Shown: one piece after another, positions 56,095 to 63,999 of the stretch
Numbering within the stretch: the first letter of the stretch is position 1
Layout: each line of letters begins with the position of its first letter
Assembly: GCA_963702075.1 (NCBI GenBank)
Contig: OY969703.1
Span: 186,001 to 250,000, forward strand
Length of the DNA: 64,000 nucleotides
Source: VAYN01 sp963702075
GTDB taxonomy: Bacteria > Actinomycetota > Thermoleophilia > Solirubrobacterales > 70-9
Reading direction: 5' to 3'
Notes under the pieces: generated by a model
What the model was told of the DNA's origin: nothing
Databases searched by the model: none
Seen by the model: the letters and a program-made list of their open reading frames with translations, nothing else
Program-made: the position numbers and the translations under genes

Positions 56095-57596
56095 GCTCGC
56101 AGGTGGGGCGCGTCTACCTGGTCGGTGCCGGTCCTGGGGACCCCGGACTGATGAGCGTGCGCTCGCTGGAGCTGATCGCGGTCGCCGACGCGATCTTCTA
56201 CGACCGGCTGATCCCGCCCGGCGCGCTCGCCGGTGCGCGGGCTGACGCCGAGGTCATCTACGTCGGCAAGCAACCGGGGGTGCCCTCGGTGCCGCAGGAG
56301 GAGATCGGCGCGCGGCTGATCGCGGCCGCGCACGAGGGCAAGAGCGTCGTCCGCCTCAAGGGCGGCGACCCCTTCGTCTTCGGCCGCGGCGGCGAGGAGG
56401 GGGAAGCGCTGCGCGAGGCAGGCGTCGAGTTCGAGGTCGTCCCCGGCATCACCGCCGGCGTCGCCGCCACCGCCTACGCCGGCATCCCCGTCACCCACCG
56501 CGACGACGCCTCGGCGGTCGCCTTCGTCACCGGCCACGAGGACCCGGAGAAGGACGAGAGCGCCCTCGACTGGGAGGCGCTGGCGCGCTTCCCCGGCACG
56601 CTCGTCTTCTACATGGGCGTGAAACGGCTCGCCGAGAACGCGACAGCGCTGATCGCAGCGGGACGCGATCCGGAAGAGCCCGCCGCGGCGATCGAACGCG
56701 GGACGATGCCGGGACAGCGGACCGTCGAGGCAACCCTGGCGACGATCGCCGAGGCGGTGGAGCGCGAGGCGGTGAAGGCGCCGGCGCTGATCGTCGTCGG
56801 CCAGGTGGCGCGCCGGCGTGAGCAGCTCGGCTGGCTCGAGCGCCGGCCCCTGCACGGCCGCCGGGTCGTCGTCACCCGCGCGCGCGCCCAGGCCAGCGGC
56901 CTCGCCCGCACGCTGCGCGAGCTGGGAGCCGACGTGGTCGAGCTGCCGGCGATCCGGATCGAGCCGCGAATCGACAGCGATGAGGTAAAGGGTGTCGCCG
57001 GCGGCGTGGGCGCCTATGACCTCGTCTGCCTAACCAGCCCCAACGGCGTTCGCCTGCTCTTCGAGGCGATGGAAGCCGCCGGCATCGATGCGCGGGCGCT
57101 GGCCGGCGTCACCGTAGCTGCGATCGGGCCGGGGACGGCGCGGGCGCTGGCGGAGCGCGGCGTGCTCGCCGATGTGGTCCCGGAACGCTTCGTCGCCGAG
57201 GGGCTGATCGAGGCCCTGGAGGACGAGGAGGTGGCCGGCATCCGGGCGCTCGTCGCCCGCGCCGCCGAGGCCCGGGACGTCCTCCCCGACGCCCTGCGCG
57301 AGCGCGGCGCCGAAGTCGACGTCATCTCCCTCTACGAGACCGTCCGCGAGACCCCGGAAGAGGCCGAGATCGAGCGCGCCCAGGGCGCCGACTACGTCAC
57401 CTTCACCTCATCCTCGACCGTGACCAACCTCCTCGAGGCCCTAGGTGACCGCTTCCCGAAAGACGCCCGCCTCATCTCGATCGGCCCTGTCACCAGCGAG
57501 ACCGCGCGCGCCGCCGGCCTAGAGGTCGCAGTCGAAGCCGAGCGCCACGACATCGACGGCCTCCTAGACGCCCTCCTCGCCGACGCCGCCGGATGA
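56091..57596 (+). CDS. cobA-hemD: Uroporphyrinogen-III C-methyltransferase / uroporphyrinogen-III synthase fusion
   Basis: A 501-residue bifunctional protein. Residues 1-245 are the SAM-dependent CobA/SUMT domain: YLVGAGPGDPGLMSVRSLEL, FGRGGEEGEAL, VPGITAGVAATAYAGIPVTHR. Residues 255-501 are the HemD domain: RRVVVTRARAQASGLARTL, LTSPNGVRLLFEAM, YVTFTSSSTVTNLLEAL. It makes uroporphyrinogen III and methylates it to precorrin-2 for siroheme and cobalamin. This links the block to the siroheme-dependent sulfite reductase at 20 kb. Starts at GTG overlapping hemC. hemB is not within the window. Confidence 0.93.
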   Translation: MSSQVGRVYLVGAGPGDPGLMSVRSLELIAVADAIFYDRLIPPGALAGARADAEVIYVGKQPGVPSVPQEEIGARLIAAAHEGKSVVRLKGGDPFVFGRGGEEGEALREAGVEFEVVPGITAGVAATAYAGIPVTHRDDASAVAFVTGHEDPEKDESALDWEALARFPGTLVFYMGVKRLAENATALIAAGRDPEEPAAAIERGTMPGQRTVEATLATIAEAVEREAVKAPALIVVGQVARRREQLGWLERRPLHGRRVVVTRARAQASGLARTLRELGADVVELPAIRIEPRIDSDEVKGVAGGVGAYDLVCLTSPNGVRLLFEAMEAAGIDARALAGVTVAAIGPGTARALAERGVLADVVPERFVAEGLIEALEDEEVAGIRALVARAAEARDVLPDALRERGAEVDVISLYETVRETPEEAEIERAQGADYVTFTSSSTVTNLLEALGDRFPKDARLISIGPVTSETARAAGLEVAVEAERHDIDGLLDALLADAAG

Positions 57597-58360
57597 GCTT
57601 CGGCCACCCGCACCACCACTTCTCCCGCACCGATTCGACCAACACCCGCGCCCGCGAGCTAGCCGCCGCCGGCGCCCCCCACGGCACCGTAGTCACCGCC
57701 TCCGAGCAGACCGCCGGCCGCGGCCGCCAAGGCCGCACCTGGACCGCCCCACCCAACAAAGCCCTCCTCTACTCCGCCATCGTCCGCCCCCTAGAGGAGC
57801 ACCACACGATGCTCCCGTTAGCTGTCCCCCTAGCCGTCTGCGAGGCAGCTGAAGAGCTCAATCCCGAGCTGACCTGCAAGGTCAAGTGGCCCAACGACAT
57901 CCACGTAGAACGCCGCAAGCTCGCGGGAGTCCTAATCGAGGCCCGCCCCCAGGACAGCTGGGCAGTAATCGGCATCGGCTTGAACCTCTGCATCGCCCAA
58001 GACGAGTTTCCGCCAGAACTCCAGCCCACGGCGATCTCGCTTTTCAACCCCGGTCACAAGGGCCGGGGGAGGGGGTCCGCCGGACCCTCCCCTCTGTTGT
58101 CCGCCGGACCCCCTCCCCCGGCCCCCTCAGCGGCCACGGAAGTCCTCAGCCAACACCTGAAGAACTGGGTCCAAGCAAAACCGCATGAGGTGCTTGCCGC
58201 CTGGCGCCAACGCGACGCGCTGCTGGGCCGCGAAGTCGAGTGGGACGGCGGCTCAGGCGTCGCCGACGGCGTCGACGACCGGGGCTACCTCGTCGTCGTC
58301 ACCCCCAGCGGCGATCGAATCACCGTTGGCGCCGGCGAGGTCCACCTCACCCGCTTCTGA
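57593..58360 (+). CDS. birA: Biotin-[acetyl-CoA-carboxylase] ligase
   Basis: A 255-residue ligase that activates biotin and attaches it to BCCP, here the carboxylase at 13.4 kb. The catalytic domain has SEQTAGRGRQGRTWTAPP and VKWPNDIHVERRKLAGVLIE; the C-terminal SH3-like domain is at about 205-255. It lacks the N-terminal repressor winged helix, so it is not a transcriptional regulator. Residues about 153-178 (from NPGHKGRGRGS to PPPPAPSA) are encoded by a 65-bp hairpin element inserted in frame between the ligase core and the C-terminal domain. Its last 108 bp overlap the convergent helicase gene. Confidence 0.9.
   Translation: MSFGHPHHHFSRTDSTNTRARELAAAGAPHGTVVTASEQTAGRGRQGRTWTAPPNKALLYSAIVRPLEEHHTMLPLAVPLAVCEAAEELNPELTCKVKWPNDIHVERRKLAGVLIEARPQDSWAVIGIGLNLCIAQDEFPPELQPTAISLFNPGHKGRGRGSAGPSPLLSAGPPPPAPSAATEVLSQHLKNWVQAKPHEVLAAWRQRDALLGREVEWDGGSGVADGVDDRGYLVVVTPSGDRITVGAGEVHLTRF
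58060..58124. repeat. Short-loop hairpin element, copy 4, inside birA
   Basis: A perfect inverted repeat with 26-bp arms (58060-58085 and 58099-58124) and a 13-base loop cctcccctctgtt. It is translated in frame as a Gly/Arg/Ser/Pro-rich insert in BirA. The loop and loop-proximal GAC/GTC bases resemble copy 3 at 49.4 kb. Confidence 0.92.
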
Positions 58361-60868
58361 GCCTTTCGGTTTACGCCGCCGCCGCTGCCGTTTCTGTTTC
58401 TCCTTGGCCGCAGCCTCGGGCGCGCCGCCGTTCTCGCCGCCGCCGTTCTCACCCTGGGACGCGCCGCCGCTTCGTTTGCGCTTGCGCCGCCGCTTGCCGC
58501 CTTTCGGGAAGTTCTTCAACAGCTCCCGCGCCACCGCCGACGGTTTCCGCGCCATCCGCATCCGCGCCCCGCGCAGCACCTCCTCGCCCTCCGGGGTGTG
58601 CGAGACCGCGGCCGCCAGCAGCGCCACCGCGAGGCGGCGGTCCTGTTTGCGCGCCGCGTGGACGAGCCGGCGCGCATTGCGCCCATGCGCCCGCCCGGAA
58701 GAGTTGACCAGCAGCCCCAGCAGGCGCTTGGTCTCCGGCCAGCGCTGCACCGCGTACTCCTCGTGCAGTTCGCGGGTGTAGGAAGCGAGGCGCCAGACCC
58801 AGGCCTGTGCCTGGTCGCGGCGGCCGATCCGCTTGTCGATCAGCGCCTGCAGCAGCGTCTTCGTCCCCGCCCGTTTGTCCTCGCGGCTCCAGGTGCCGAC
58901 GATGTCGATCGCGTCGTCGAAGGCGTCGGCGTCGCCGAGGTCGGCGATCTCGCCCAGCGCTTTCAGCCGCAGTTGCGCGTTGCGGTTGCGCTGCACGCAG
59001 GTGAGCAGGAAACGGCGGCGCAGTTCTTTGGTGCGGTCGTTCTGCAGCATCGCCCGCGCCCGTCGCCAGCCTTGAGTGTTGACCCGAGCCCCGGCCAGCG
59101 CCGCCCAGGCGTGCTGCTCGGGGTAGTCGAGGTTCTCGACCGCGATCCGCCAGATCTCCCGTTCCAGCACCTCCATCCGCTTCTCCTCGACGTCGGAGAC
59201 GGGGACGATCCGGCGCTCGACCCGGACCTTGCGCCCGCGCCCGCGCCGCACCGGCCCGACGACGATCGCGCCGCCGCGGTAGACGTCGCGGTCGAGCAGG
59301 CTGTGGAGGGTGATGATCGTCTCGTCGTGGGTCGTCGCCGGATGGACGAAGTCGAGCACCAGGCCCGCCTCCTTGCCCGGCGCCCGCCGGGTCACGCGGC
59401 CGACCCGCTGCTGGTAGATCCGCCTCGAGGCGGTCGGCGCCAGGTGCATGCAGATCGTCGCCCGGGGACTGTTCCAGCCCTCCGCCAGCAGCATCGCGTT
59501 GCAGAGGACGTCGACGGTGCCGCGCTCGAAGCCGGCGAGGATCTCAGCCAGTTCGCGCTTCGGCGTCTCTCCCGAGACCGCCTGGGCATTGATGCCGGCG
59601 TCGCGGAAGGCTTTGGCGACGTTCTTCGCATGCTGGACGCCGGCGGTGTAGACGACGCCGGGGACTTTGCGGAAGCGCGAGCGGTAGAGGTCGGCGATCG
59701 CGACGTTGAAGGGCTCCTGGTCGAGCAGCGCCGCGAGCTCCTCCTGATCGAAATCCTGGTCGACCTCGCCTTTTCGCAGCGGCACTTTGGCGATCGTCCG
59801 CACGCCCGGGCCGGGCGGAATCCGCAGGCACCTCAGCGGCGCGATCACGCCGCGCCGCGCCGCCTGGGCGAGATCGAAGCGCGAGGTCTGGGTCGGGAAG
59901 AGGTCGGCGACGTGGCGGGCGATCAGCGCCCCGGTCGCGGTCATCCCGATGTACACCGGGCCCGGCATGTCGCGGATGCAGGCGCTGGTTTTCTCGCCCA
60001 GGGCGGTGTGGGCCTCGTCGCAGATCACGATCGAATAAGCGTCTGAGATCTTCTTGTGGTTGCGGACGAACCACTGGTAGGTCTCGACCGTGACCGGCCC
60101 GTCGGGGTCGTCGCGGCCGTCGAGCAGCGGCGGTCGCAGCCGCTCCTTGTAGCCGCGGTCGGAGATCTCGCCGATGAACTGGTCGACGAGGTTGCGGCGG
60201 TGGGTGAGGATCAGAACCCCACCCGTCCGGGTCGCCTCGACGAAGCCGACCGCGGCGACCGTCTTGCCGGCCCCGGTCGCGTGCTCGAACCAGAAGCGGC
60301 GCTCGGCGCCGGGATCCTCGGGCGCCTCCTCGACGACCTCCTCGTCGTCGTCGGCGGGCTGTTCCTCCCAGTCCTGCGGCTCCTCGTCGGGAGCGACCTC
60401 GTCATCCTCGTCGTCCTCGAGCTCGCCGGCCCCATCAGCCTCAGCGGCGCCGATCGCAGCTGCAGCACCACCGCCATTGCTCGAGTCGCCGTTGCCGTTT
60501 TCCGCCGCCGCGGCGCTGCCGGCCTGCTGCTGGCCCATCAGCTCGGCCAGGGTGCCGGAGAGGGCATCGACCTGGTGCGGGTTCAGCTCGGCCCCGTCGC
60601 GCAGCTTCGGTGGTTCCTCGGCGAGGAAGCGCTCCAAGCCAAGCAAAAGGGAGAAATCCCGCCGCCACTGGATCGAGGGGTACTCGGCCCCTTCGTCCAG
60701 CTCTTTCAGTGCCGTATCGAGGGCGTGCCGCCGCGCGGTGCCGGGCGCCAGCGCCTCCGGCCCCTCGCCGTCGAGCAGGAAGGGCTCGCGGGCGAATGCC
60801 GCCGCGCGCTCGATGTCGGCGTCTGAAGGAACTGCCGCGTCAGCGGCAACGTCGCTGGTGTTGGCCAT
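58253..60868 (-). CDS. SF2 DEAD/DEAH-box helicase with acidic insertion
   Basis: An 871-residue helicase of the type III restriction/UvrB-like SF2 group. Walker A is HATGAGKT (about 196-203), Walker B VICDEAHT, motif III TATG, motif VI QQRVGRVTRRAPGK. Between a Q-motif-like NPHQVDALSGTL and Walker A lies a roughly 75-residue Ala/Gly then Asp/Glu-rich insertion. After the helicase core come an about 250-residue alpha-helical region and a basic then acidic tail. No methyltransferase or specificity subunit is nearby, so it is probably not a restriction enzyme but a DNA- or RNA-processing helicase. The last 36 codons are antisense to birA. Confidence 0.85.
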   Translation of the reverse strand: MANTSDVAADAAVPSDADIERAAAFAREPFLLDGEGPEALAPGTARRHALDTALKELDEGAEYPSIQWRRDFSLLLGLERFLAEEPPKLRDGAELNPHQVDALSGTLAELMGQQQAGSAAAAENGNGDSSNGGGAAAAIGAAEADGAGELEDDEDDEVAPDEEPQDWEEQPADDDEEVVEEAPEDPGAERRFWFEHATGAGKTVAAVGFVEATRTGGVLILTHRRNLVDQFIGEISDRGYKERLRPPLLDGRDDPDGPVTVETYQWFVRNHKKISDAYSIVICDEAHTALGEKTSACIRDMPGPVYIGMTATGALIARHVADLFPTQTSRFDLAQAARRGVIAPLRCLRIPPGPGVRTIAKVPLRKGEVDQDFDQEELAALLDQEPFNVAIADLYRSRFRKVPGVVYTAGVQHAKNVAKAFRDAGINAQAVSGETPKRELAEILAGFERGTVDVLCNAMLLAEGWNSPRATICMHLAPTASRRIYQQRVGRVTRRAPGKEAGLVLDFVHPATTHDETIITLHSLLDRDVYRGGAIVVGPVRRGRGRKVRVERRIVPVSDVEEKRMEVLEREIWRIAVENLDYPEQHAWAALAGARVNTQGWRRARAMLQNDRTKELRRRFLLTCVQRNRNAQLRLKALGEIADLGDADAFDDAIDIVGTWSREDKRAGTKTLLQALIDKRIGRRDQAQAWVWRLASYTRELHEEYAVQRWPETKRLLGLLVNSSGRAHGRNARRLVHAARKQDRRLAVALLAAAVSHTPEGEEVLRGARMRMARKPSAVARELLKNFPKGGKRRRKRKRSGGASQGENGGGENGGAPEAAAKEKQKRQRRRRKPKGSEAGEVDLAGANGDSIAAGGDDDEVAPVVDAVGDA

Positions 60869-61025
60869 GGAGGCTTCCGGGATTCAGTCCCCGCCGAACG
60901 CACACATACGGCCAGGGAACACGTGGAAAGTCGAACGAGGCTGCGGGGCTTGACTGGAGGTCCCCCCGTAGGACCAGCGGTCCGCGAACCGCGAACCGAA
61001 CGTACGTATTGTACCCACTGAGCGG
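60869..61025. other. Divergent intergenic region between helicase and TlpA-like genes
   Basis: 157 bp with a short direct repeat of cgaacc (60976-60998) and a TATTGT box at 61008-61013, 12 bases before the plus-strand ATG. No stable hairpin or RNA gene seen. Confidence 0.5.
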
Positions 61026-61601
61026 ATGCTTGCGCGAAACGGACCCCTTCTGACGCTGATCGCGGTGCTGCTGGCAGCACTTGCCGCCGGCGGTTGCGGA
61101 AGCGCCGCCGGCAGCGGCGACGGCTCCCATCCGAACTACACGACGGCGCTTGCCGGCTCGCCGCCGCCGCTCGCCGCCATCCACAAGCAGGCCAACGAAC
61201 TGCTCTCAGGAGGACAGGACGCCTTCGAAGGACGGATTGCGCAGCTGCATGGCTACCCGGCGGTCGTCAACGTCTGGGCCTCCTGGTGCGGCCCGTGCAG
61301 GGAGGAGTTCCCGGTCCTGCAGCAGCTGTCCGCGCGCTATGGGAAGAAAGTCGCCTTCCTCGGCGTCAACTCCGAAGACTCCGACGCCGCCGCCGCGACC
61401 TTCCTGCGCGAGGAGCCGCTCTCCTACCCCAGCTACACCGATCCCCACAAAGAAATCTTCAGCTCGCTGGGCGCCATCGGCTTCCCCGATACGGCCTTCT
61501 ACGACAGGTCCGGCAAGCTGCTCTACCTCAAACAAGGTCCCTACCGCAGCGATTCCGAACTGGAAGCCGACGTGCGGCGCTACGCGGGCAGCGGCGCCTG
61601 A
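61026..61601 (+). CDS. TlpA-like thioredoxin-fold lipoprotein
   Basis: A 191-residue membrane-anchored thiol-disulfide protein. A lipoprotein signal ends in AAGGC (Cys24). The thioredoxin fold carries the active site WASWCGPCREEFP (Cys88 and Cys91), the usual cis-Pro is near FPDTAFYD, and the length suits a TlpA/ResA-type reductant. Such proteins reduce apocytochrome c before heme attachment, which would match the ccm genes 8 kb upstream, though they are not in one operon. It is followed 6 bp later by nfeD. Confidence 0.88.
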   Translation: MLARNGPLLTLIAVLLAALAAGGCGSAAGSGDGSHPNYTTALAGSPPPLAAIHKQANELLSGGQDAFEGRIAQLHGYPAVVNVWASWCGPCREEFPVLQQLSARYGKKVAFLGVNSEDSDAAAATFLREEPLSYPSYTDPHKEIFSSLGAIGFPDTAFYDRSGKLLYLKQGPYRSDSELEADVRRYAGSGA

Positions 61602-61607
61602 GCAGCG

Positions 61608-62087
61608 ATGGAAGCCTTCGCCGTCATCGCGCTGATCGGCCTGGGGCTTCTCCTCGCCGAGCTGCTGCTGCCGACCGGCGGCATCCTCGCCTTCCTCGGG
61701 GTCGCTGGCCTGACCGGCGCCGGCATCGTCGCCCTCGGCTCCGACAGCAGCGCCGCCGACTACATCGGCGGCGCGCTGATCGCGCTCGGCGTCATCTCGG
61801 CGATCAGCTTCTACTTCATCAGCCGCAAGGTGCTCGCGGCGCACCGCGACCCCCGAGTCCGCACCGGCACCGAGGAGATGATCGGCTCCACGGCCGAGGC
61901 CCGCAGCTCGATCGACCCCGAGGGACGGGTCTGGCTGGGCGGCACGCTCTGGAGCGCCCGCCTCGCCGCAGGTTCAGAGCCGATCCGGTTGGGGGATAGA
62001 GTCAGGGTCGAGGCTGTCGACGGGTTGACCCTGGTGGTTCGCCCAGAGCCGCAGCCCACGGTCCAGTCCAGAGAAGGAGCTCGTTGA
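61608..62087 (+). CDS. NfeD-family membrane protein
   Basis: A 159-residue NfeD-like protein with three N-terminal helices (AVIALIGLGLLLAELLLPTGGILAFLG in two parts, then ALGVISAISFYFISRKVL) and a C-terminal OB-fold (about 95-150: GSTAEARSSIDPEGRVWLGG to VRVEAVDGLTLVV). NfeD proteins partner with SPFH/stomatin proteins in membrane microdomains; the next gene is one and overlaps by a base, as is usual. Confidence 0.9.
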   Translation: MEAFAVIALIGLGLLLAELLLPTGGILAFLGVAGLTGAGIVALGSDSSAADYIGGALIALGVISAISFYFISRKVLAAHRDPRVRTGTEEMIGSTAEARSSIDPEGRVWLGGTLWSARLAAGSEPIRLGDRVRVEAVDGLTLVVRPEPQPTVQSREGAR

Positions 62088-62959
62088 TGGCGGCAGTGGC
62101 AGGAATCCTCATCGTCCTCGTGTTCTTCGGGCTGATCGCGCTCGGTACCTCGGTGCGGATCCTGCGCGAGTACGAGCGCGGCGTCATCTTCCGCCTCGGC
62201 CGCCTGATCGCCCAGAAGGGACCGGGGCTGATCCTGCTGATCCCGCTGGTCGACCGGATGGTCAAGGTCGATCTGCGGACCATCACCCTCAACATCCCGC
62301 CGCAGGAGGTGATCACCCGCGACAACGTCCCCTGCCGCGTCAACGCGGTCGCCTACTTCCGCGTCGTCGACTCCAACCGGGCGGTGGTCGAGGTCGAGAA
62401 CTACCTGATCGCGACCTCGCAGATCTCGCAGACGGCGCTGCGTTCGGTGCTCGGCAAGGCCGAGCTCGACCAGCTGCTCGCCGACCGCGAGCGCCTCAAC
62501 GAAGAGCTGCAGAAGATCATCGACGAGTCGACCGAGCCCTGGGGCGTCAAGGTCACCGCGGTCGAGATCAAGGACGTCGAGATCCCCGAGCAGATGCAGC
62601 GGGCGATGGCGCGCCAGGCCGAGGCCGAGCGCGAGCGGCGGGCGAAGATCATCAACTCCGAGGGCGAGTTCCAGGCCGCCCAGAAGCTCACCGACGCCGC
62701 CGACATCATCAGCACCAACCCCGCCTCGCTGCAGCTGCGCTACCTGCAGACGCTGCTGGAAATCGGCTCCAACCAGAACACGACCGTCGTCTTCCCGCTG
62801 CCGATGGACGTGCTCGAGCCCTTCGTCGGCAAAGGCTCGGCGGCGCGCGCCGCCGGCACCGAGCGGCCGGCCCGACCGGCGGCACCGCCCCCGCCGCCAC
62901 CCGAGCCACCGGCAGCCGACGATCCCGACGCAGGCGACCTCCCCCCCTCCCGCTCCTGA
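62087..62959 (+). CDS. SPFH-domain slipin (stomatin-like) protein
   Basis: A 290-residue membrane scaffold protein. An N-terminal hydrophobic helix (GILIVLVFFGLIALGTSV) precedes the SPFH/Band 7 domain (about 25-190): EYERGVIFRLGR, ITRDNVPCRVNAVAYFRVVD, ELDQLLADRERLNEELQ. A coiled-coil oligomerisation segment and a Pro/Ala-rich tail follow. ATG 62087 is preferred to TTG 62084; GAGAAGGAG lies seven bases upstream. Coupled to nfeD, and its stop overlaps the proposed CTG start of galT. Confidence 0.92.
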   Translation: MAAVAGILIVLVFFGLIALGTSVRILREYERGVIFRLGRLIAQKGPGLILLIPLVDRMVKVDLRTITLNIPPQEVITRDNVPCRVNAVAYFRVVDSNRAVVEVENYLIATSQISQTALRSVLGKAELDQLLADRERLNEELQKIIDESTEPWGVKVTAVEIKDVEIPEQMQRAMARQAEAERERRAKIINSEGEFQAAQKLTDAADIISTNPASLQLRYLQTLLEIGSNQNTTVVFPLPMDVLEPFVGKGSAARAAGTERPARPAAPPPPPPEPPAADDPDAGDLPPSRS

Positions 62960-63999
62960 GCGCGCCGGAGATACGCATCGACCAGCTGACCGGGCTGAGG
63001 ACGATCCTCGCCCCCGGCCGGGCTGCCCGTCCCGACAGCTTCTCGCCGCGCTCGACCGAGCCGAAGGGTCCGGACAACTGTCCCTTCTGCGAGGGCCGCG
63101 AGGACCGCACGCCGCCCGAGCTCTACGCGCTGCGGGCCGACGGCGAGCCGGACACGCCGGGCTGGAAGACGCGTGTGGTCCCGAACCTCTACCCGGCGCT
63201 CGGCGGCGACGCTCCCCCAGTCGAACCAGAACCAAGCGCAGAAGCGGGATCGTTTGCCAGCAGCGGCGATCCGCTTCTTGCCTCCAAACGCGCCGGCGAA
63301 CCCGACCTCTTCTCCTCGCGGCCGGCCGAGGGCTCGCATGAGGTTCTGATCAACTCGCCCCGGCACCTGACCGCGATGGCCGAGCTCGACGAGGCCGAGT
63401 TCGCCGCCGCCGTCGCCACCTGGCGCGAGCGGATGCGCGCCCATTCCGACGCCTCCTACCTGCAGCTGATCGTCAACGAGGGAGGCGGGGCCGGCGCCTC
63501 CCTCGAGCACACCCATGCCCAGCTCTACGCGCTGCCTTTCGTTCCCGCCGCCGTCGCCCGCGAGCGCGAGCGGGTCGGCGCCTACGGCGAACGCACCGCC
63601 GGCGGCGGCCTGCTCAGCGACGTCCTCGTCGAGGAGATCCGCCGCCGCGACCGCCTGGTCGCGATCGACGAGGAGGCGGCGCTGATCTGCCCCTGGGCCT
63701 CGCGCTCGCCGTTCGAGCTACGAGTAGTTCCGCGCCGCGAAGCCGCCCGCTTCGAGGAGGACGAGGGCGGCGCGGCGATGATCCGCACGGCGATGCGCGC
63801 CCTTGCCAAGCTCTTCGACGGCCCGCCGGAGCTCAACCTCTGGGTCCGCACCGCCCCACGCGGGGCCGAGCAGTTCCACTGGCACCTCGACATCGCCCCC
63901 CGCCTGACGATCAAGGCCGGCTTCGAGCTCGGCACCGGCGTCGACATCAACGTCTACCCGCCGGAGCGGGCGGCGTCCGACCTGAGAGAGTGCCTCTGA
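62956..63999 (+). CDS. galT: Galactose-1-phosphate uridylyltransferase, apparent CTG start
   Basis: A 347-residue GalT of the histidine-triad branch, exchanging UMP between UDP-glucose and galactose-1-phosphate (Leloir pathway). Zinc-type CPFC is at Cys42/Cys45; the active-site nucleophile is in LEHTHAQLYALP (His185-x-His187-x-Gln189); the second metal/His segment is FHWHLDIAPR. The first standard start codon is GTG 63175, which would remove CPFC and the PGWKTRVVPNLYPAL segment. In the same frame the only plausible upstream start is CTG 62956, overlapping the slipin stop as CTGA. It runs to two bases before the window end and is complete. Confidence 0.85.
   Translation: MSAPEIRIDQLTGLRTILAPGRAARPDSFSPRSTEPKGPDNCPFCEGREDRTPPELYALRADGEPDTPGWKTRVVPNLYPALGGDAPPVEPEPSAEAGSFASSGDPLLASKRAGEPDLFSSRPAEGSHEVLINSPRHLTAMAELDEAEFAAAVATWRERMRAHSDASYLQLIVNEGGGAGASLEHTHAQLYALPFVPAAVARERERVGAYGERTAGGGLLSDVLVEEIRRRDRLVAIDEEAALICPWASRSPFELRVVPRREAARFEEDEGGAAMIRTAMRALAKLFDGPPELNLWVRTAPRGAEQFHWHLDIAPRLTIKAGFELGTGVDINVYPPERAASDLRECL

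Noticed and set aside
58253..60868. Type III restriction system
   Set aside because: The helicase resembles Res subunits, but there is no methyltransferase, no nuclease domain and no partner gene nearby.
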